Translations under genes and position numbers: made by a program
Part shown: piece by piece, positions 59,524-64,000 of the stretch
Numbering within the stretch: position 1 is the first letter of the stretch
How the letters are laid out: each line of letters opens with the position of its first letter
Source: Streptomyces sp. 840.1
Lineage (GTDB): Bacteria; Actinomycetota; Actinomycetes; Streptomycetales; Streptomycetaceae
Direction: 5' to 3'
Length of the DNA: 64,000 nt
Assembly (NCBI RefSeq): GCF_003751445.1
Contig: NZ_RJUU01000003.1
Span: forward strand, 1,346,365-1,410,364
Notes under the pieces: generated by a model
What the model saw: only the letters and a program-made list of their open reading frames with translations
Databases searched by the model: none
Told to the model about the DNA's origin: nothing

Positions 59524-60849
59524 ATGCCCGCACCCGAGCTGCCACCTCCGCAGTCGAGCCTGCCGGAGGCGGCTTCCCGCTTCGGGGCCCACGTGCTCGC
59601 CGAAGCCTCGGCCCGCGCCCGCGACATCAGAGCCACCACCGGTGGCCCGCCCGGCCTGCCGGTGCCTTCCGGCGCTGCCGCGCCCGCCCCGGATTCACCG
59701 CCGGTCACCGCCCCGGCACCGCCGGCCGCGATCCCGGCGCCCTCGGCGGGGCGGGTCCTGGGAGGGCCCACCGGCCTGGGCACCGCGAGCCTGCGCACGC
59801 TCCTGCGGCGCGACGGGCCGCCGGCGCCCGCAGGAGCCGCCCCGGATGCCTGCGGGGAGGGCGGTGGACAGGGCAAGGTGATCCCGGGCCTCTACCACCA
59901 CCCGGTCCCCGAGCCGGACCCGGTGCGGGTGGAGGAGGTCAGCCGGAGGATCAAGACCTGGGCCCTGGACGAGGTCGCCCTTTATCCGGAGGACTGGGAG
60001 GAGCAGTTCGACGGCTTCTCCGTGGGCCGCTACATGGTCGGCTGCCATCCGGACGCGCCCGGCATCGACCATCTGATGCTCGCCACCCGGCTGATGGTGG
60101 CCGAGAACGCCGTGGACGACTGCTACTGCGAGGACCACGGCGGATCGCCCGACGGTCTGGGCGAGCGCCTGCTGCTGGCGCACACCGCCCTCGACGCCCT
60201 GCACACCACCGCGGAGTACCGGCCGCAATGGGCGAAGTCGCTCCAGGCGGACGCGCCCCGGCGCGCCTACCGCTCCGCAATGGAGTACTTCGTCCGGGCT
60301 GCCGGCCCCTCCCAGGCGGACCGGCTCCGGCACGACATGGCCCGGCTGCACATGGGCTACCTGGCCGAGGCCGCATGGGCGCAGATGGACCACGTCCCGG
60401 AGGTGTGGGAGTACCTGGCGATGCGCCAGTTCAACAACTTCCGCCCCTGCCCGACCATCACCGACACCGTCGGCGGTTACGAACTCCCGGCGGACCTGCA
60501 CGCCCTGCCGGCCATGCAGGAGGTCATCGCGCTGGCGGGAAACGCGACGACGATCGTGAACGACCTGTACTCGTACACCAAGGAACTCAACGCGCCGGGC
60601 AAGCACCTGAACCTGCCTGTCGTGATCTCCGAACGTGAGGGGGTCTCCGACCGCGAGGCCTATCTGAAGTCGGTCGAGATCCACAACGAGCTCATGCACG
60701 ACTTCGAAACCGCGGCCGCTTCGCTGGCCGCGGAGACCCCCGTCCCGAGTGTGCAGCGCTTCCTGCGCGGCGTGGCCGCTTGGGTCGACGGCAACCACCA
60801 CTGGCACCAGTCGAACACCTACCGCTACAGCCTGCCCGACTTCTGGTAA
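59524..60849 (+). CDS. 2-methylisoborneol synthase (terpene cyclase)
   Basis: A 441-residue class I terpene synthase that cyclises 2-methyl-GPP to 2-methylisoborneol, an earthy odorant. Metal motifs are D198-D199-x3-E203 (VDDCYCED) and N346-D-x2-S350-x3-E354 (NDLYSYTKE). The first 120 residues are Pro/Ala-rich and probably disordered and include the conserved GPTGLG at 81-86, the presumed encapsulin-loading segment. ATG 59524 has AAGGAG 6 nt upstream. Part of a three-gene cluster with shell and methyltransferase. Confidence 0.94.
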   Translation: MPAPELPPPQSSLPEAASRFGAHVLAEASARARDIRATTGGPPGLPVPSGAAAPAPDSPPVTAPAPPAAIPAPSAGRVLGGPTGLGTASLRTLLRRDGPPAPAGAAPDACGEGGGQGKVIPGLYHHPVPEPDPVRVEEVSRRIKTWALDEVALYPEDWEEQFDGFSVGRYMVGCHPDAPGIDHLMLATRLMVAENAVDDCYCEDHGGSPDGLGERLLLAHTALDALHTTAEYRPQWAKSLQADAPRRAYRSAMEYFVRAAGPSQADRLRHDMARLHMGYLAEAAWAQMDHVPEVWEYLAMRQFNNFRPCPTITDTVGGYELPADLHALPAMQEVIALAGNATTIVNDLYSYTKELNAPGKHLNLPVVISEREGVSDREAYLKSVEIHNELMHDFETAAASLAAETPVPSVQRFLRGVAAWVDGNHHWHQSNTYRYSLPDFW

Positions 60850-60853
60850 GAGA

Positions 60854-61783
60854 ATGGACTCATCCGTGACCAACGCCGAACTCACCGCCACCGCCGCCAC
60901 CGCCGCCGGTTCCACCCCCGCATCCGTCTCCGCCTCGGTGCGCATCCCCAGCCCCGCGACCCCGTACCAGGGCGACATCGCGCGCTACTGGGACGGCGAG
61001 GCCAGGCCGGTGAACCTGCGCCTGGGCGATGTCGACGGGCTCTACCACCACCACTACGGCATCGGTGCGGTGGACACCTCGGCGCTCGGTGACGCCGGGG
61101 ACGGCGCGAGCGAGAAGAAGCTGATCTCCGAACTCCACCGACTGGAGTCGGCCCAGGCCGAGTTCCTCCTGGGCCACCTCGGGGACATCGGGCGCGAGGA
61201 CACCCTGCTGGACGCCGGCTGCGGCCGCGGCGGCTCGATGGTGATGGCCCACCAGCGCTTCGGGTGCAAGGTCGAGGGCGTCACGCTCTCCGCCAAGCAG
61301 GCCGACTTCGCCAACGGCCGGGCCGGCGAGCTCGGCCTCCAGGACCATGTCCGGGCGCGCGTCTGCAACATGCTGGCCACCCCGTTCGAGACCGGGTCGG
61401 CGGCGGCCTCCTGGAACAACGAGTCGAGCATGTACGTCGACCTCCACGACCTGTTCGCGGAGCACTCCCGCGTCCTGGAGATCGGTGGCCGCTACGTGAC
61501 CATCACCGGCTGCTGGAACCCGCGGTACGGCCAGCCCTCGAAGTGGGTCTCGCAGATCAACGCGCACTTCGAGTGCAACATCCACTCGCGCCGGGAGTAC
61601 CTCCGCGCCATGGCCGACAACCGGCTGGTGCCCCAGACCATCATCGACCTCACCCCCGACACCCTGCCCTACTGGGAGCTGCGGGCCACGTCCTCGCTGG
61701 TGACGGGGATCGAGGACGCGTTCATCAACTCGTACAAGGACGGGTCCTTCCAGTACCTCCTGATCGCGGCAGACCGCGTCTGA
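60854..61783 (+). CDS. geranyl diphosphate 2-C-methyltransferase
   Basis: A 309-residue SAM-dependent methyltransferase that makes 2-methyl-GPP for the terpene cyclase. SAM motif LLDAGCGRGGS; GVTLSAKQADFANGRA and ASWNNESSMYVDL fit the family, the latter resembling a diphosphate-binding strand. It starts 4 nt after the synthase stop (ATG 60854; GTG 60866 is possible). A hairpin terminator follows. Confidence 0.93.
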   Translation: MDSSVTNAELTATAATAAGSTPASVSASVRIPSPATPYQGDIARYWDGEARPVNLRLGDVDGLYHHHYGIGAVDTSALGDAGDGASEKKLISELHRLESAQAEFLLGHLGDIGREDTLLDAGCGRGGSMVMAHQRFGCKVEGVTLSAKQADFANGRAGELGLQDHVRARVCNMLATPFETGSAAASWNNESSMYVDLHDLFAEHSRVLEIGGRYVTITGCWNPRYGQPSKWVSQINAHFECNIHSRREYLRAMADNRLVPQTIIDLTPDTLPYWELRATSSLVTGIEDAFINSYKDGSFQYLLIAADRV

Positions 61784-61806
61784 CCTCGCGCAGCCGTCCG
61801 CGGGAC

Positions 61807-61830
61807 CCCCGTCGGCTCCGGCCGACGGGG
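61807..61830. terminator. hairpin after the methylisoborneol cluster
   Basis: Perfect 10-bp stem ccccgtcggc / gccgacgggg with loop tccg, 23 nt after the methyltransferase stop and followed by ttctcc. The next gene is convergent, so it may act both ways. Confidence 0.8.
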
Positions 61831-61876
61831 TTCTCCCGCGTCTCGCGCCGAGCCGGACCAGCCCGGCCCGGGAGCG

Positions 61877-62474
61877 TCAGGGGGTGGCTGCGGACACGAC
61901 GTACACGACCGGGGCCATCGGGTCGGTCATGTCGACGGTGATGTCCTGGGTGGGGCGCGGGTCCTTGTTGGTGTGCGTGGTGCCCGACCACGCGACGCCT
62001 TCGCCGAAGTACCAGCCCGCGACCTTCGTGTCGCGGGCGCCGACGGTGATCCTGCCCTCGGTCAGGGCCGCGCGGCCGGTGCCGACGTTGGTCAGGAAGC
62101 GGTCGAGACCGTTGGAGGACGTGCGGAACTGCACGTACATCCGGCTGGCCTTCCAGTTGTTGGTCTCGTAGTACTCGACGTCCTGCGCGTCCCACGGGAT
62201 CGGCACCTCGAAGATCCGGCGCAGCATCCGGGACGGCCAGCCCTCGCGGAGCCCCTGCGCCGCGGCCTCGGCGGCCTTGTCCTCGCCGGAGCGGCGGCTC
62301 TGGCTCGCGGAGATCAGCAGGTATCCGGCCGGGATCCCGATGAGCAGCACGATGATGGTCGCCGTGATCAGGCGCCGGCGGATCGTTCTGCGCCGGTCCT
62401 CGGGCAGCCCGCCCGTCGCCCTGCTCGGGCGGCGGGGACTGACGCGGCACGACGGGGTGCTCGGCTGCGGTCAT
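61877..62474 (-). pseudogene. membrane-anchored protein, broken by a frameshift
   Basis: The downstream frame encodes TIIVLLIGIPAGYLLISASQ (a membrane anchor) and an extracytoplasmic domain (EVPIPWDAQDVEYYETNN, RMYVQFRTS, GWYFGEGVAWSG). The natural N-terminus MTAAEHPVVPRQSPPPEQGDG starts at ATG 62474 in another frame. Removing one base from the CCC run at 62412-62414 joins the frames. Without it, only GTG 62350 within the anchor is available. Function unknown. It is probably a real gene with a sequencing or recent mutational indel. Confidence 0.75.
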
Positions 62475-62513
62475 GGCTCTGGGGGTCCCTAGGAAGTGCG
62501 GGTGTTGCGAGTG

Positions 62514-63664
62514 TTACGGATGGTGCTCGCTGCCTGGTCGTAGATCTGCGCGTACCGCCTCGTACCGCTCGACGCGGCGGCGGTTGGTACGGCGGAACCT
62601 GCGGGCCACCAGTCTGGCGAGGTCGGCGGCGCCGACCATACCCGCCTCGGGGCCGAGCTGCGCTTTCGCGATCCGCGCCTCGGGCCGGTAGCCGCGGCCG
62701 GTGAGGTGGCGTTTGAAGGCGTCCCTGGCCGGTCCGATCAGCAGGTCGTCGGCGGCGCTGACACCGCCTCCGATGACGAAGCAGGAGGGGTCGAGCGCGG
62801 CGGCCAGATTGGCGATGCCGACGCCGAGCCACTGGCCGATGTCCTGGAGGAGTTCGATGCACATCGCATCGCCCTCGCGGGCCAGTTCGGTGATGAGCGG
62901 TCCGGTGATGTCTGGGGATGTTGCCCTTGACCCGCTCGATGATTCCGTGGGCCACCGGGGAGTCCGCGGCGGCCAGTTCCCTGGCCTCGCGGACGAGGGC
63001 GTTCCCGGAGCTGTACTGCTCCCAGCAGCCCCGGTTGCCGCAGGGGCAGCGGTGGCCGCCGGGCACCACCTGCATTGTGGCCGAACTCAACCGGGCGACG
63101 CCGTACTTGCCCCGCTTGACCTGACCGTCCTCCAGGATGGCGCCGCCGATGCCGGTACCCAGTGTGATCATGACGAGGTGGTCCTCGCCCCGGCCGGCGC
63201 CGAAGCGCCATTCGGCCCAGGCGGCGGTGTTGGCGTCGTTGTCGACCATGACCGGGACGACCAGCCGGGAGGCGATGGCGTCGCGCAGGGGTTCGTCGCG
63301 CCAGGCGAGGTGGGGGCGAACAGCACCTTGGACCGGTCCGCGTCGACCCAGCGGCCGCGCCGATGCCCACCGCGTTGCACGTCGTGGCGGTCGGAGAGGT
63401 CGAGGGACCAGCTCGACGATGGTGTCCTCGACGACCTTGGGGCTCTTGGACTTGCTCGGGGCGTCTCGGTGCGCAGGGTCTCCAGGATGTTTGCCGTCGG
63501 CGTCGACGACGCCGGCCATCACCTTCGTCCCCCCGATGTCGATGCCGACGGTGGGGACCCGCGGCGCGGTGAGGTGCGAAGGCGCCGCTCCCGGGTGCCG
63601 ACGGGTCCGCAGGGACGGTGGCGCGGGCGGAGCGCGGTGCGTGAAGTCCGCGGTACGTGCTCAT
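62514..63664 (-). pseudogene. ROK-family sugar kinase with many frameshifts
   Basis: Fragments in three frames together make a glucokinase-type ROK protein: TVGIDIGGTKVMAGVVDADG (ATP phosphate loop), VVPVMVDNDANTAAWAEWRFG (catalytic Asp region), LGTGIGGAILEDGQ, the zinc motif CPCGNRGCWEQY and LQDIGQWLGVGIANLAAALDP. About 15-20 single-base length changes, mostly in homopolymer runs, are needed to restore one frame; many compensate each other within a few dozen bases. That pattern looks like a local sequence-quality problem rather than decay. Start ATG 63664 is the expected one. Confidence 0.8.
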
Positions 63665-63789
63665 CGTCCCTGGGGGGTCGGGGGTGGGCCGGGGTCGGTC
63701 TGATCCCGGCGGCGGGCGGCGCCCGTCGGCCCCGATTCTGCCACTGCCGGGGCGGCGGGGCTGCCGGACGGGGTCGGCGGCCCCGCTGA

Positions 63790-64000
63790 CTACGGGGTGT
63801 CGTGCTTCGCGGCGGGGCCGCCCCGCAGGTCCGGGCCGGGGGTCCGCTCCAGCTCGTGGCTGAGCTCCTCCAGCTCGCTGCCGCCCGCCATCTGGGTGAG
63901 CTCGTCCAGCGTGATGCCGCCCTTGGTGTGGCTGCCGGCCATGGCGCCACGCTTGAGCAGTACGAAGCGGTCACCGACCAGATACGCGTGGTGCGGGTTG
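63790..64000 (-). CDS. ABC transporter ATP-binding protein, C-terminal part
   Basis: The last 69 residues of a protein that continues past the window end (NPHHAYLVGDRFVLLKRG, GGITLDELTQMAGGSELEELSHEL). The segment after the nucleotide-binding core, with the typical H-loop-following strand VGDRFVLLKRG, matches sugar-type (FrcA/RbsA-like single-domain) ABC ATPases. With the adjacent ROK kinase it would form a sugar uptake/phosphorylation locus. Confidence 0.8.
   Translation of the reverse strand, partial: NPHHAYLVGDRFVLLKRGAMAGSHTKGGITLDELTQMAGGSELEELSHELERTPGPDLRGGPAAKHDTP

Noticed and set aside
58144..60849. A 901-codon frame fusing upstream sequence to the terpene cyclase
   Set aside because: The first 460 codons are antisense-like shadow of the encapsulin gene; the cyclase starts at ATG 59524 with a good ribosome-binding site.
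57995..61783. Encapsulin plus terpene cyclase as a wholly new system
   Set aside because: The link of family 2B encapsulins with 2-methylisoborneol synthase is already described, so it is reported as a known type of cluster with open questions only.
62514..63664. Natural decay of the ROK kinase as the main explanation
   Set aside because: Indels are almost all homopolymer length changes, many mutually compensating, without stops or large deletions; sequence error is more likely, though unproven.

Overview
The window is chromosomal DNA of a Streptomyces or very close actinomycete. GC is very high with strong GC-third-position coding bias, GTG starts are common, genes overlap by ATGA/GTGA, and family content is typically streptomycete: a fused PcaL, DUF5133, DUF6131, a B12-domain/SpoIIE/STAS cluster, a 2-methylisoborneol cluster with an encapsulin, and a mycothiol-era arsenic island. 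No rRNA, tRNA or CRISPR array was seen.

Layout. 0-3 kb: glutaredoxin-like C-terminus, exonuclease III, MBL-fold hydrolase and PcaL. 3.3-8.7 kb: DUF6131 protein, then an operon of SpoIIE-type phosphatase, CarH-like B12-binding protein, STAS protein and MarR regulator, followed by PRC-barrel and DUF5133 proteins. 9.1-10.7 kb: EamA exporter divergent from a TetR regulator with twin operators. 10.7-13.56 kb: a decayed IS5-type element that received two identical 1118-bp IS5-family elements in direct tandem, separated and flanked by TAA. 13.55-26.5 kb (minus): a tightly coupled five-gene operon of DUF4132 protein, 1733-aa protein of unknown function, MoxR-like AAA+ ATPase, DUF5682-VWA protein and SWIM zinc-finger protein, resembling the E. 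coli yehLMPQ/molR region. 26.7-28.4 kb: two uncharacterised proteins. 28.5-36.1 kb: a catabolic operon (metallohydrolase, PRD protein, SFCGS protein, DUF4312, DUF4311, DUF4310, DgaE-type ammonia lyase, HPr, KDPG aldolase) with a divergent IclR regulator; it reads as uptake/phosphorylation and breakdown of an amino-sugar-acid-like substrate by a non-classical PTS-like system.

36-48.8 kb holds single metabolic and stress genes, several as divergent enzyme/regulator pairs with clear palindromic operators: PIG-L deacetylase, GlsB-type membrane protein, TetR/SDR, flavin-binding protein, epimerase/MarR, epoxide-hydrolase-like enzyme, Old Yellow Enzyme/TetR, and an aldo-keto reductase/cupin/CMD operon facing an XRE regulator. 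48.8-54.1 kb is an arsenic resistance island: truncated thioredoxin reductase, arsC, arsR, acr3, arsO-like flavoprotein, a second arsR and a flavoprotein with a Cys-rich tail. 54.3-57.5 kb: SDR/TetR pair, IS30-like remnant and a stand-alone ketosynthase. 58.0-61.8 kb: family 2B encapsulin shell, 2-methylisoborneol synthase and GPP C-methyltransferase. 61.9-64 kb: a small membrane-anchored protein and a ROK sugar kinase, both broken by many single-base indels in one short stretch, then the C-terminus of an ABC ATPase.

The best candidates for little-described biology are the putative light/B12-responsive partner-switching operon (3.8-7.5 kb), the DUF4310/4311/4312/SFCGS operon with its own HPr and PRD modules (28.5-35.2 kb), and the MoxR-VWA-SWIM-DUF4132 operon (13.5-26.5 kb). 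All assignments come from reading the sequence and from recalled family knowledge; no database search was run.
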